Assembly: GCA_003254905.1 (NCBI GenBank)
Contig: QANU01084250.1
Span: 56,856 to 120,855, forward strand
DNA length: 64,000 bases
From: Nissolia schottii
Lineage: Eukaryota > Streptophyta > Magnoliopsida > Fabales > Fabaceae
Direction: 5' to 3'
Shown here: positions 48,640 to 61,429 of the stretch, piece after piece
Position numbering within the stretch: position 1 is the stretch's first letter
Layout: every line of letters starts with the position of its first letter
Position numbers and translations under genes: made by a program
The notes under the pieces: model-generated
Databases searched by the model: none
What the model saw: the letters and a program-made list of their open reading frames with translations, nothing else
Told to the model about the DNA's origin: nothing

Positions 48640-49590
48640 ATAATAAATATTTTTTTTGTAATGTATAATGGTAAATACTTATATATATTTCATAATTAAT
48701 ACAATTTACCTAAATCATTACATAAAATTTTTTAAATTTTTGATGAAATATGTTAAGTAATTATAAATATATAAATCAATATATTCCTAATTTACCTATT
48801 TTTCATTTCCCGTATAAAATATGTATTTGGTATTGTACCTATAATATAACAACATTTGTACGAGAAAAAAAGCTTAATAAAAGGAATTTGAATTTTTAAT
48901 GGAATCTATTAAGTAATTATGAATATATAAAAGGGATTGACATTTTGTATATTATGTATATTATTGGTAAAGTATATGAGTGTAATTTCTATTCATTGTC
49001 ATTTTGCCACATTACTTTGAATGGTTGACCTTCTTTCTTACTGTTCCAAAAGTCATGCATATCGAAAGATCTAATTCGATACACTGTGGATAGAGATTAA
49101 ACTCAAAGTATATATTTAGTATATTCACTAAAAAAAATATTTAGTATCATATAAAGATATATATTTAGTAATATGTTGAATATAAATCTATAACAACATT
49201 TATAGGAAAAAAATTAATAAAAATGTTTTGAATTTTTAATTTAATCTATTGAGTAATTGTTAATATACTACTCATTATATTTTTAACTTACCTGTTATAT
49301 ATATATTTCTCGTGTAAAGTATATATTTAGTAGATATAATACGAATAATATCATTGCATTTATAAGAAAAAATTAATTAATTTTTTTATTTTTCAATGAA
49401 ATCTATTAACTAATTATGAATATACAAATCATTATATATCTGAGTTACATGTGTTACATATTTTGTGTAAAGTATATTTGGTATATTATATATTATTATA
49501 TATCGTACAAATAATATAACCACGTTTATAATAAAATATTAATAAAAAATATTTTAATTTTCAATGAAATATATTAAAAAAGAAGTTTGG
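48640..49590. repeat. Degenerate ~157-bp AT-rich tandem array
   Basis: The word ATCTATTAAGTAATTATGAA or a variant recurs near 48752, 48908, 49246, 49403 and 49566, so units are about 156-165 bases long with one poorly kept unit between. GTATAAAATATGTATTTGGT-type words recur at the same spacing. Confidence 0.65.
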
Positions 49591-51854
49591 AATTAACAAA
49601 AATGAAATAAGAGTGATCAAAACAATAAAAAAGGTAAGAAGAAAAAGAAAAAGAAAAAGAAAATGAAAGAAAGAATTTGAAATATTAATTGTAGAGATTT
49701 TGCATTGTGTCATTATCTTATTTTCTTATTTAAAGATAATCAGGTATTTGAAAAATAAACTCCAAATAATATTGCAAAAAAATCGGAATAATATAATATT
49801 TGCTTGTCTTATTCTTTTATTTTATTATTGTACTTAAATCAATTAGATTTAATTTTTTGATATAAAATTAAAACATAAATGTAGTAATTTAATTCACAAT
49901 TACGTTTTCAACTTTCCATTATTACTTATTTTATGGCCATATAGAGTTTGTTTGGATTGACTTAAAAGCAAAACACTTCTTACACTTAAATTCTTTTTAT
50001 ATATTTTTTAATAGTTTAATTTTGCATTTGTAAGGTACTCTTACTGGACACCACCTCTACTTTCACTTTTTTTTAGTGGTGGAGCATGGCAAACTTTAAA
50101 AAAAAAATTAAAAAGAATTTTAACTTTTTTTTTCAATAATCCTTTTAAATTGCATTTTAAACACTTGTTTTTATTAAAAAAAAAGAAAAAAGTCAGTCCA
50201 AATGGACTCATATTTTATATGAATCACCGTTCGTTCTTTTTTTTTTCTAAAAGTATTTACCATGATTCTACCAACAAAACTTAACACAGTTAGTAGATGA
50301 CTGAGTTTCTTAAGTATTTGGTCAGGGGTTCGATTCCTATGGTATGTATAAAAAAAGGCTTCGTTAGGAGATGCATACCCACTTCCATAATTGGTAACCA
50401 TAATTATTCGATCTTGTATATAATACAATAAATTGATTTGCTCATGTTTTGATATTGAAAGAAGAAAAAAAGGGGGTAAATAATTTTAATTGAGATTTTT
50501 TAATAGAGATTGTAGATAATAGGATAGATTGATTTTGTGATATTTATTTTAAACTTAAAATAAATCAAATGCCATCAAACCCTATCAATTAAAGTTGTAA
50601 TTTTTGTCCTCATTCAAAACACTATATTATCTAAGAGATATAATTAAAAGATATTAACCATGACAACGATAAACTCAATTCATGAATGTCACTAATGTAA
50701 ATAAGAAACACAAATAGATAAAAAAAAAGTTTAAGAAAAAAATTATTGTCCAGCTAACACAAATGATACAGACAAATACGCAATGAAAATAATAACGAAA
50801 TAAAACCATAATATTCTTTATATTTTTTCAACCACATCCTAAAAAATTGAAATAATAACAAAGTAAAACCATGATACATGTGAAAATCCAAAGAAGACCG
50901 ATAGATTAACCTACAAAGATGGTGGAAAAGCATCTAAAATAGAAAGATATGATGAAGAACCAAACTCAAGAAGGAAAAAAAAAAAGGAAAAGGAAAGCTG
51001 AAAATGTAGTAAACGGAATATATAATTGAACATTTGAAAGCTAAATTAAATTTAGCTATTACCAAAATAAAGGTGATGAAGAAATAGCTTTTGCAATTAC
51101 ACTACACCACAAAAGTTCAAAACTTTTGTAAAGTACAATATGGAGGTAAAGAAATTACCAACCAAAATAGCAATAAAAGAATACCACACTTCAAATCTTC
51201 AATTTAAGCAATAATATGTGTATAAGCTACTTAAAAGGAGAGAAATAACCAAGAAAAATGGATTATAGTAGAGAAATTGTGGAAGAAATGAAAAATTAAT
51301 TACCAATGGTCACCATGAAAATTCCTTCAAAAGCAGTGGAAGACTATATAAAATAAAAGCAAAAATCAATTAAAAGAAAACAATAACAAAATTGTTAGAT
51401 ATTCCAAGAACACAAAACAAAGAAGAAGCCAAACAAAGTAAAAATAATAATAATAATAAACTACAAATGAGACTAAAATATATGAAATGGAATGACGGAA
51501 ACAAAGAAAACAAATAAGGGAGCATAACCCAAAGCGCATATTTATAGGCGGAAAGAGAAATTTTTCAAAAACTTTGAGAGGATTCAAATTAAAAATCATG
51601 GGAGCAATGAAATTATTGTGATTGAAAATAATTGATAAAAAATTTAAATATAGTGGCCACAATCAAATTTTTAGGGATTTGATCTAAATTGTTACCGTGT
51701 AATTCTGCGAATGAAAAAAAAACTATAACAACTATTAATTTAATTAATTGATATTAGGGATCACTAACAACTATAAATTAGATTTCAGATTTAATATTTA
51801 TAGTCATGATATGATATGATTTAACTCAAATCAACTACATATTTTTAGTCATTT
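49591..51854. other. AT-rich DNA without recognised genes
   Basis: Contains a (GAAAAA)n run near 49640 and a SINE near 50.3 kb. Open frames at 50174-50428 and 51366-51662 (minus) come from A/T-rich sequence and lack motifs. Confidence 0.4.
50276..50420 (+). mobile_element. SINE with pol III B box
   Basis: GGTTCGATTCC at 50327-50337 matches the pol III B box, with an A-box-like TTAGTAGATGACTGAG about 30 bases before it, the layout of tRNA-derived SINEs. It aligns with 15244-15309. The 3' limit is not certain. Confidence 0.6.
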
Positions 51855-52638
51855 CAAGTTTAAATAGGTTTTTAGTCCCTAATAAATCACAAATTTTGGT
51901 TTTAGCTCCTTAATAAATATTTACTTTTTTGTTTCAGTCTCTAATAAATTTATTTTCTTATTTTTTGTCTCTGCCGTCATCTTGGTCCATTAAATGATGA
52001 TGCGGCAGACGAAAGTCAAAGTCAATCCTGCTGTTGTTGTCACATTTAGGACCTCGACATCAGCCTCATGAATCACTTCCTTAGATGTGAGTTACACGGT
52101 TTCATCCTTAACATCACTCAAACCACTACTGAGAATGGTGGTAGTGACACAATGGTTTTGTCTTGGTGGTTCCTCACAAATCTGAGGATTGATGATAATT
52201 TCATGAGGGATGAATGATGGTGGCTCCTGAAAGTCATAAAATAATGGAGGTGTCACTACAAATCTTGTTGTCCTTCACCTTGCCTCCCCAGAGATGTCAT
52301 TGAGGAGGACTCGTCATTTGTGGTTTTTGCCTCGACAACGTGGTTTTTTGGCAGGGAGTTGCGGTAGCTGGTGTGGTGGTTGAGGATAGAACCGTACGTG
52401 GTGGTAGGTGAGAAGTGATAAGTAGTGGTCATGAGACAGAGAAGTGAGTGATGGAGATAAGGGGGGACAAGAGAGAAGGGGTGTTTGATTTATTTAAGCT
52501 TAATTGATCAAACTAATGATAGGGGCAAAAAATTAAAATTAAAATTTATTAGGGACTAGAACTAATTTTTTATTAGGGGCTAAAACCAAAAAAAAAAAAT
52601 TGTTTATTAAGACAAATGATTGATTTATTTAGGCTTAT
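51855..52638. mobile_element. Inverted-repeat element, TTTTTAGTCCCTAATAAAT ends
   Basis: The left end (AAGTTTAAATAGGTTTTTAG) and right end (read on the other strand: AAGCCTAAATAAATCAATCA) pair, and TTTATTAGGGACTAGAACTA near 52542 mirrors the left end. The interior (52020-52480) is less AT-rich than its surroundings and resembles the interior of 32560-33240 in inverted orientation. Mutator-type is possible; no protein recognised. Confidence 0.6.
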
Positions 52639-53151
52639 ACCACCCTTTTTTATTGGCTAGATGTTATCAAGATTTTTTTAAAAATTTTTATATTAAGTAT
52701 TTCGAGTTAGTGAATTTATTTAGATTGTCTTTTGACAACTTCATTTATATTGAACTTGAAAAAATTTCTAAAAATTATTATTAAAATTTGCTTTTATTTT
52801 TTAATTAAATATTTTTATTGATATAATAGATATTCTTAAATATCCACGAATACCCATTTATCTATGTGATAGTGAAAGACAGGTACACATATAAGAGTGA
52901 GGCCCATATTTTCATCAACCGGGCAAGGAATGAGGTCTATCCTCTGCTTTCACATTGCCTTATTGACTTTTCTAATTGTGCAATAAAATTAACTCTTTTT
53001 GAACATATTCCTAAATTTTCTACTATTGCAATAAATAAAAATATATAAAAATAAACTTATTTCATCTTTTTTATTTGATAATGAGGTTGTAGGAATTATT
53101 TTTAAGTCATGCTTTATTCTTTGATATATTAATATACTTTAGATTCAAATT

Positions 53152-53187
53152 GTGTAATGTGTCAGCATTACACGGGTTATACTCTAG
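53152..53187 (+). mobile_element. Helitron 3' terminus
   Basis: A perfect 8-bp stem, GTGTAATG (53152-53159) and CATTACAC (53166-53173), closes a TGTCAG loop. Fourteen bases later the sequence ends CTAG at 53184-53187, followed by T. Hairpin plus CTRR before T is the Helitron 3' signature. The 5' TC end could not be placed. Confidence 0.65.
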
Positions 53188-54321
53188 TTCACTCTAAAAG
53201 TTAACCAAACATTAATTCATTTTAGATCAGGAAATAAAATTTTTAGTTCTTGACCAAACTCCCATAGGAACCTAACTAAAATTTTAAAATTATACGAACC
53301 TGACTAGAACTTTAACTTTTTAATTAAAATTGCATTACGAAAAGCAAAAAATTACTCTTTTTGGGTTAGGTGTGGTGGTTAATTATGTGATGCGACTGTG
53401 GATAGTGCTTCAAAATTAACAGGCACTGATAACAAATTTTATGAAAAATAATATAGTTAGTGTTTTCGCAATAAAGTAATTTCGCAAAGTGTGTGCCATA
53501 CGATATGAATGACATCCATAATGACGTAATTAAAGTTCTTTCTTAGTGCCCTCATTGACCCAAACTAAAAGATTTTATTCCTTAAAAGCAATAGATTTGG
53601 ATAAAAAGGGGTGATATAATAAAATTAACAAAGTAAAACCGAGAATCATTTGGAAGAAGATCAGATTTACGCATATATGTTATTCTTTTGCATGAATATA
53701 GTTCGCTAATTCAAACCCTTTGTCGTTTTCCCATCTAGCCATTATACATTTTTGTCATGATTATTGCCGGTGAAAACATCATCGATCATGCTTACTCATA
53801 TATACATTATGTTTTCTCACATGTTATTTCCTCATATTAAAAATAAATAAAAATGTACAGTAATATGTACGGTTCCCTTCCCCGGGTTTTTAGATTTCTA
53901 ATTAATTACCTAGTTATAATATTTTATGGAATGGAAGCCAAGTAATGTTTGTAATTATATATGGGACACAGATTTTAATTTCATAATAATTAACTAATAT
54001 TAAACATATGCATACAACTAGCTAAGGTAGGAGAATCATAAAATAAATAAATAAATAAACTAGCTAACGTAGGTATACATAGATTTAGTTTAGGAAGAAG
54101 ATATGAAAGTGTATTCCATTATGTTTCTATCATTTATTAATTTTTTGGCTGTTGGCCCACAATATCTCTGTTCGAAGACACATAAATATTAATTCAAGAA
54201 TAGTGAAAGTCTCAATAAACTAATTCAAATTATATATAGTAATACATTGTGATATACATTCAGGTGGACTATAATGATATCACTCCTTGCATGTTTTGAG
54301 GGTTTTTTAATGTTAAAAAAT
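53188..54321. other. Intergenic DNA, nothing recognised
   Basis: No coding motif or paired termini. Short (AAAT)n run near 54042. Confidence 0.4.
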
Positions 54322-54492
54322 AGGGAAAAGCTAATGAGTGCCAAGGGCACTGGTTAAGTAATTAAAATGAGAAATCTTTTATTAAAAATATAAGTTTTTT
54401 AAGTTCTTAATACATTGAATGCAAAAATAAGTTAAAGTTTTTTTAAAGTTTCTTCACGAATATCCTCAGAGCACTTATTAAAAAAAAACCCT
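54322..54492. mobile_element. Short MITE, copy 2 of the family at 32648
   Basis: Left AGGGAAAAGCTAATGAGTGC pairs with the right end, on the other strand AGGGTTTTTTTTTAATAAGT. AAAAAAT flanks both sides, a probable 7-8 base target duplication. Confidence 0.6.
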
Positions 54493-54887
54493 GAAAAAAT
54501 AATATCTTTAAAAAATTAAGATTTATATGTTAGGAGTAAGTAAAAGTCCATTATATGCTATTATCTATTATGTGTATATATAGATGCATGTTATGTACAA
54601 TTTCAATGATATCATATTCATCATGAAAAATGATTGTTTCGAGAACGTTGTTTTAGTGCGGAAACATTAAATCTACGTGGATAAAAGATATTTACACACT
54701 TAAAGATAGTGAGACATCCAACACTTGTTCTTATCTTTCATCTTTCCCTCCTACTTCATCATCATCATTATTATTTTTAATTATTTAAAGAAAGACTTAA
54801 ATCCAAAAATTGCGCAACAAAGTATAGGTTTAGAACCATCCACAAAAACTCAACAATGTTCAGCTCATACAAGTCATGCTTCGTTAA

Positions 54888-57290
54888 AGTTGTAGGATAT
54901 TATATTTTCTTAGTCATGTGCTTGACACGTGGCTTGCCTCTTTACAAACAATTAGTTATGCAGTTAGCTGTGAAGTTGAGTTAGTTAGAAAGTGCGAAAA
55001 GTTAGTTATACTCTAACTAAGCCTAGCTTTTGGTTCCATTGTCGGCTAGCCAGCTTTAAACCATATAAGGACTTTGTTGGCTTGCACACCAAGTCTAATC
55101 TTGTTGCTTTAAACCCTTGTGGTCTCCATGTAGAAATGTATTGTTGACATCTAGTTGTTTTAATGGCCATTGATGAGCTATTGCCAATGCTAAGACAATT
55201 CTTACTGCTGGCATTTTCACAACTAGGGAAAATGTCTCAATAATCAATGCCTTCGGTTATTACGGACCCTTTTGCTACTAATCGAACCTTGTACCTTTCT
55301 ATGTTTCCATCTGCCTTCCTTTTGATTTTGTAGACCCATTTGCAATCGATTGGTTGATATCCTTTGGGCAAAGTTGTGAGAATCCAAGTGTTTGTTTTGT
55401 TTCAAAGCTGTTATTTCTTGATCCATTGCTTTCTACCAATTTGGATCTGAAACGAATTTTCAAACACTAACAAATGCACTAGTTCGTACTACAAGAGTGA
55501 GTATTAAAAATCAGGTTGTTGGATCCATGAGGATAATATTACACTAGATTTTTATTAACAAATAACTCAATTAAATTATTTGGAAGAGTTTTGGAAAATT
55601 GGTTTTAAAAATAATAAAATAAAATATATAAATAATAAGCAGAAAATAACAACTAAATAGAATGTGGGAAAGGTTATGGAGATGGATACTAGGGCAATTG
55701 AGTTCACCTACTCTAGTCTTAGGCGTGTTCATACACAAACACACACAATTATCCTAAAGCATTGTTATTCAATTATTGATCTAAGTAACTAATGGTCGGG
55801 GTTCCTATCCTAATCACAAGCCTCTTTTGAGGTCGAACAATTATCTTTACTTAGAGTGACTACCCAATCTCTTGGCGTAACCTAATCTATTAAAAGAATG
55901 AATGATTTGTGAATTCCCCACACACGACCACATAGGTTGCGTTTGTTCTTCTCGGATTGTCACTAAATCTATGATTTCTATAACAGAGCACTCTCGCATT
56001 CCTTTTCTCAAATTCATGCAAGGCAATAATTCATTCAATTAATATCCAATTAATCAAAAACATTAAGAAAAGTTCATAGAAACTCAATTAACATCAATAG
56101 AAAAATTGAATAACAAAGAGGTTTTATGATAATATCATCAAAGAAACGGTTACATTAAATGTCCTAGTGGGGACTTAGTTCATAATGGAAAATGAAGAAG
56201 AAGAAAAGAAAGCAAAACCAAAAAATAAAGGTTCCATGGAAGAACAATGGTAGAGACTTGACTGGGGGAAAATTGGGATCTCTCCCTCGCGTCACACCCC
56301 TAGAGTCTTCGTCTTCACACTTAGGAGCTCTCATAGGGTTGCCTCAATCGTCCACTGTATGTGGTGTGTTATTTGAAATTGGGAAAAATCTCTTTTACAC
56401 CTCGTGTAGGCTTAAGGAAATTAAAAATCAAAATCCTTGCTATACCATCAACTCGCATGAGTTGGAGGGCCAACTAGCGCGAGTTAATTCTTTTATTTTC
56501 TGTGATGAAAGTCGTGGGCCAAATAGTGCTCCTTTGCCCGATTATTGGTCCTAAAACACTCTCAAAGCAGTCTAACACGACTTTGCACTTTTGCAACCTA
56601 AATTAGAGGCATAATCACACTTCACTATATAAATTCCTAACTAATTGCTAAAGAAAACAACCAAAGATAACTCTTATTGGAGAGTTATCAGGAATGTAAA
56701 ACACATAATGCAATGTGAATTTACAGCCAGCATGGTATAGGGCAATGGCATCAACATGTGAAGTGCAATGGATCACCAATCTACTCCAAGAACTACAACA
56801 ACCAATAACTTTATCTATAGCATTATATTGCAATAACCAATCCGCAATACGACTAGCTCTAAATCCAACCTTCCATGAACAAACAAAGCATATAAAATTG
56901 GACTTTCATTTCGTTAGAGAGAAAATCAACATTAGATTAATACACTTGCTACTGATTTCAACAACAGAATAGACAACTGACCTCTTCAATTTAGTCGTTG
57001 GACACTAATGCATTCACTCGGTTATGTTCCAAGCTACCTCTCATCAACATGTTCGAGCCAACTTGAGGGGGTGCAGGATATTATATTTCCTCAATCACGT
57101 GCTTGAAACGTGACTAACCTCTTTGCAAAAAAATTAGTTATGTAGTTAGTTGTGAAGTTGAGTTATTTAGAAAGTGTGGAAAGTTAGTTATGCTTTAAAT
57201 AAGCCTAGCTTATTTTACTCTGTATATAAGGATTCTTATCACCTCACAACTAATTCTTCTAATACAATTCTCAATTGCAACAAAAATCTT
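54888..57290 (+). mobile_element. Ty1/Copia fossil complex: two LTR-like parts, reverse transcriptase piece, RNase H piece
   Basis: Treated as a fossil. Related LTR-like stretches lie in the same orientation at 54888-55035 and 57068-57290 (shared GGATATTATATTT and AAGTTGAGTTA words). An RNase H piece on the plus strand lies at 56720-57000 (ALYCNNQSAIRLALNP) and leads into the right LTR-like part. A reverse-transcriptase piece at 55170-55440 is on the minus strand, so it is inverted relative to the rest, by rearrangement or from another element. The complex is broken many times. Confidence 0.7.
55500..56700 (-). other. Unassigned insertion-like segment within the Copia complex
   Basis: It separates the Copia pieces and reads on the minus strand like a retroelement leader or LTR, with pyrimidine runs near 56190-56215. 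A plus-strand open frame at 56192-56554 has no known motif. It holds the hairpin word CAACTC (56449-56454) and GAGTTG (56459-56464) around GCAT. Confidence 0.35.
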
Positions 57291-57417
57291 TCAAAGGAAC
57301 ACCTAGCCTGACAAAATATACAAGAGGAAAAAGAGTACACAGTCTACACAGATGAAGGGAAACAAAACTACAAACAACACCCCAAATGCAAACCTAGAAC
57401 TCTATCCTAAACGTAAT

Positions 57418-57725
57418 CTCAACGTAACTAGCAGTTGTAAAGTTGTGGCACCGTAACTAGCAGTTGTAAGTTGTGGCACCTTCCAATCATAACCAATAGT
57501 TTTGGCATCTTCTAATCGTAACCAGCAAATGTGGTGCCTTCTAATTGTAACCAACACATGCGGCATCGTCAAATGACAACCAGAAAAGGAAACATCTATG
57601 ACAACACAAACACCTACAACACCTTCCAATCACAACCAACCCTTACAACACCTTCTGATCGCACCAACATTTGCAGCACCTTCCAATTGCAACCATCACC
57701 AATAACACCTTCCAATCGCAATTAA
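57418..57725. repeat. 29-bp minisatellite, about ten degenerate units
   Basis: Units like AACCAATAGTTTTGGCATCT with a following TCTAATCGT repeat every 29 bases, with one unit lengthened. Open frames across it read only the repeat. Confidence 0.85.
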
Positions 57726-58425
57726 TCATTCAAATTTCACACCACTAAAATTCATTGATACATATATAGTACACTAGCAAGACGACATAAACACTTGAAC
57801 CATGATGTCCATGCCTTTCACCTAATGGATTAATATCAAAACACAACTATCACTCCATCGAACAAACACGACTGACAAAAAAAATACAGTCACAATTCAA
57901 ACTTGAACATATCCAAATTTTAATGTGTGAGCAACCTCATCACACCCCTAGCCACCACCACTATCAACCACAAACACTATGCACCCACGACACAAATGGA
58001 ATCACCTCCCTGCCATGCCTCCGTCACAAAATGCAAAAGGCCCTCAGCTGCAACCCATGGATCACTGCCACAAAAGGCACCTCGCCCCACAAGCCGCCAG
58101 TTGACACAATCTAGATCTAAATTTGGAGAAATATCGACAATATCAAAGATGGAGCAGTAGTTCAGCATCAAGGAGACCCAACAACATAACAACATGGGGA
58201 GCGAAACTAAGAGAGAGTTGAAAACGCCAAATGAACAAGATGGCAGATTTGGAGTCATCGCTTTACTAGACCAAAACCAAAACATAGATTGTCGAAAACA
58301 GCATCGACGACCCACAAACAACACCCTTCTCCTCAAACCATAACAGAAATCTGGTTAAATCATAAGGAATTGATGGACCGACACCCCGAGGCCTAGATCT
58401 AGGCACGAAAATGAGACAAAGGATA
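57726..58425. other. Unassigned, less AT-rich segment
   Basis: A minus-strand open frame at 57977-58336 (cysteine-, tryptophan- and leucine-rich, 119 residues) has no motif that I know. Composition differs from the flanks, so it may be part of a mobile element. Confidence 0.3.
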
Positions 58426-58834
58426 CACTACAAGAAAATTGGCTTAAGAGTACACTTTATTGCAAAAAGTTGATTTAAGGCTACACTTTGCTATTAACTA
58501 CACTAAAAAGTATGTCCTTAGATATAAAAGACAATATTTTTATTGACATTTCATAATACCTAAGACCACCCTCAAATAGGCCTCCCTAGAAAAGTAATAC
58601 ATTAGCTTTAAAAGTGTAACCTTCGTTAAAAAGAAACACTCGTTAAAAGTGTAGCATATCTTGTAGTTTATTATGAAGCTAAGGCTACACTTTGTTGAGG
58701 AGGTTCCTAATTGAGGGCGACCTTAGGCAATAAAGTATAGCCTTTAGTCAATAAAAGCGTTCCCCTTTATAAAATGACACAGTTTTAAGTGTAATTAATA
58801 ATAAATGTCGTCTTAGACCAAATTTCTTTTAGTA
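58426..58834. mobile_element. Small CACTA-type element with ATA target duplication
   Basis: Starts CACTACAAGAAAATTGGCTT and ends with a decayed inverse (on the other strand TACTAAAAGAAATTTGGTCT). ATA at 58423-58425 and 58835-58837 fits the 3-bp duplication of the CACTA group. Interior repeats AAGGCTACACTTTG and AAGTGTAGC words in both orientations. Confidence 0.7.
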
Positions 58835-59057
58835 ATAGAACCAGAGACACTCCAAATTATCGGCAAGGAAGAGGGAAGAAGATTTCACTGAAAGGTGGTT
58901 GAGTAAAGAGGAAAAGCAAGAGGCGGGGGAGGGAAAACAGATGGATAAGGGGTTGCAGCGGTGGCCCCTAGAGCTTAAAAGCAGGGTTAAAACTTTTGGT
59001 TTAACCCTCGTATATATTATTTTCATCTATGTCTCTCGATGTATGTGAGGTGTCACC

Positions 59058-59562
59058 GTTAGACGTGCAAATAACACGATTCTTCTAGAGGATCCATTGA
59101 CACTAGTAGGAATGTATATCAACCGATTCGAGTCATAATTTTCAGATAAAATTACCCGTCCAATGAACCCAATGACAAGCTAAATGAGTCAAGTCATTTA
59201 GTTTTGAATAGGGTAACCCTTCTTGAGTTAGCTTGTCAGATTGTCAAATGAGTCGACGAGTTATTGAGATTTTTTTTTTGAATTTTTGTTCATTATTATG
59301 AGAGTGTTTAGACATTTTTTGGGCCCTTTTAGGCATGTTTGGGCCTTATAAAAAAACTTTATTCTTTGTAGTAAAAGAAACTATGTTTTTAATAAAAAAA
59401 AATGTGTTTTCCTTATAAGAAAAATATGCATCAATTCAACAACCTAAGCACACATGCATAAAAAACATTAGTCAGCATAACATAAACCACCACATCACAA
59501 CAAAATATCATCACAAGATTATCCAACCATCACAACTTTAGGGTTAGCTAATTTTTTTAAAA

Positions 59563-59607
<45 letters not shown>

Positions 59608-59770
59608 CTATGCCAATTTGTCGAATGACTCCAAACCGACAACCGAATTTACAAGCACTTTGGATTTGTCAGTTTTGACTCGACAATCTGACAATCCAAC
59701 TCGATCAATCCAAAACATTTTCGAGTCAAATCAACGGGTTGACAAGTTATCTGACCCATTATACACCGCT
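59058..59770. mobile_element. hAT-like non-autonomous element
   Basis: Subterminal words such as GACGAGTTA, GGTTGACAAGTTATCTGAC and TCGAGTCA recur in opposite orientation on the two sides, and the right edge reads GGGTCAGATAAC on the other strand. No clean target duplication. An (AT)n run interrupts it. Confidence 0.4.
59567..59604. repeat. (AT)n microsatellite
   Basis: Nineteen AT units. Confidence 0.97.
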
Positions 59771-61084
59771 GGACATTAATTCTAAGCGTTTAGACAAACA
59801 GCCTATCCTAACACATTATTTTATTAAAATCCAAGGACATGTAGTGTCTAACTTATTTACTTTTTTAAAATAATAATTATTAGTCTCTAGCTACCATTTA
59901 CCTTCTATAGATAAACCTATCACTAGTTAACGATATTTCATGGAATAAAAAACCATGCATGTGCTCTTGCTATTATTTTCCATCTAGTTAGACATATTGA
60001 TCACTATATGTATTAAATATCTTGGAGCAGACAGAGTTAGAAGGCTCTATTAACTAAATTCTTCCTTAAACTTGATCAGTATTTTGAACTCTTGCAACTT
60101 TGCAGATTCTTCTTAGGGGTCATCAATAGTGTCCATCCTTTTCATGTTTACTTGCCGGCGGTGAGGAAGAGTCTAGAGTTATAGGCTACTCATAAAGTGA
60201 ATGAATCTTGTGTGTTATGTCAATTTCAAGAAAAAGTGTTTGGCACCATTGTCTACATATGCTGCGCCATCTCTACTACTCATTTGAAGGAAGATTTTTA
60301 AATGTTGATGTGATTTTTAGACCATGCTATGTACTATGAAGTAGATCTAATTTTGATTTGGTGACGGTATGTTCGCTAACTTACGTAGTTATTATGTATA
60401 TCTTTGTTATTGAAATTGTTTACTCGTACACTAATTATTTCAAACGTCATAGTAAAACATTTTATACTGATAAAATTAATCTCCAATCAAATTTGATGTA
60501 TATCGTCCTAATCATTAATATAAAAATATTAATTCAATTCACATATTTGAATAATTAGAAAAATACATAATATAAACTTATTTAGGCCAAAACCTTCCCC
60601 AGTTAAACAACATGATCAATTTATTAAGAGGTATACATATCATCAATTAATAAAATTATGAACAGCAATTGAGAGGCATGTTGACCCTCATATATCCACT
60701 TGGAATGTTCAGAAGACAAATACAAAATAATGCACTGACAAATGCACAAAGAAGGGGTGACATGTTATGGTTCCACACTGCACTCTTTGCCTCTAAAAAA
60801 CCCATGCTTGCTAGCTAGCTATTGCCAACTGAGTCATATATCACCTCAACCTCCATGAATTAAGAAGCTTCCATATATGTCTCTTTCTTATATATATGCT
60901 GCCTATAGTGTAGGGACTATATACCATACATTGCCCTTTAATTTTCAAACATGTCATGCTAACTAATGTACTGTCCAAGCTCAGGAAAACTGATCAGACC
61001 ACCATTTCCTCTCTCTGAAATGATAATAAAACTTTGACAAGACAGGTATTTCAGCCCATGTTTGCGTGTGTAAATATATAGATT
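59771..61084. other. Intergenic DNA, nothing recognised
   Basis: Open frame 60358-60558 is AT-driven. No termini or RNA gene found. Confidence 0.4.
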
Positions 61085-61225
61085 AGTGCTATATGAACTA
61101 TGTTTCATATGGAGTCAATCTCTCACACACATTGAGATTTATAATATCATATCAGTGAATCTTATAATTTGTGTGTGAGAGAGGTGACAAATTATTTACA
61201 TATTTTCATATGTTCACCTAACATT
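61085..61225. mobile_element. Possible short MITE
   Basis: GAACTATGTTTCATATGG on the left and CATATTTTCATATGTTCACC on the right form decayed inverted repeats, with CTCTCACACACA and TGTGTGTGAGAG mirrored inside. Confidence 0.4.
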
Positions 61226-61429
61226 TAAGAAAAAGGTGGGAACAGGGAACATGAGTGGGAACAGGGTCGGTGACCTGTTTAAGAAAAAAGTTAGATTTAC
61301 GTCTTTTTCAAAGTCTATTTTAATGATTCGAATTAAAGATAATTATCATATCAAGACAATGTATTAATTACTAAATTAATATCACTTTTTATAATAATTT
61401 ATATAATCATATTTATTAATATAATTTAG

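Noticed and set aside
57977-58336. 119-residue minus-strand open frame as a gene
   Set aside because: Biased Cys/Trp/Leu content and no recognisable domain; likely chance in less AT-rich repeat-derived DNA.
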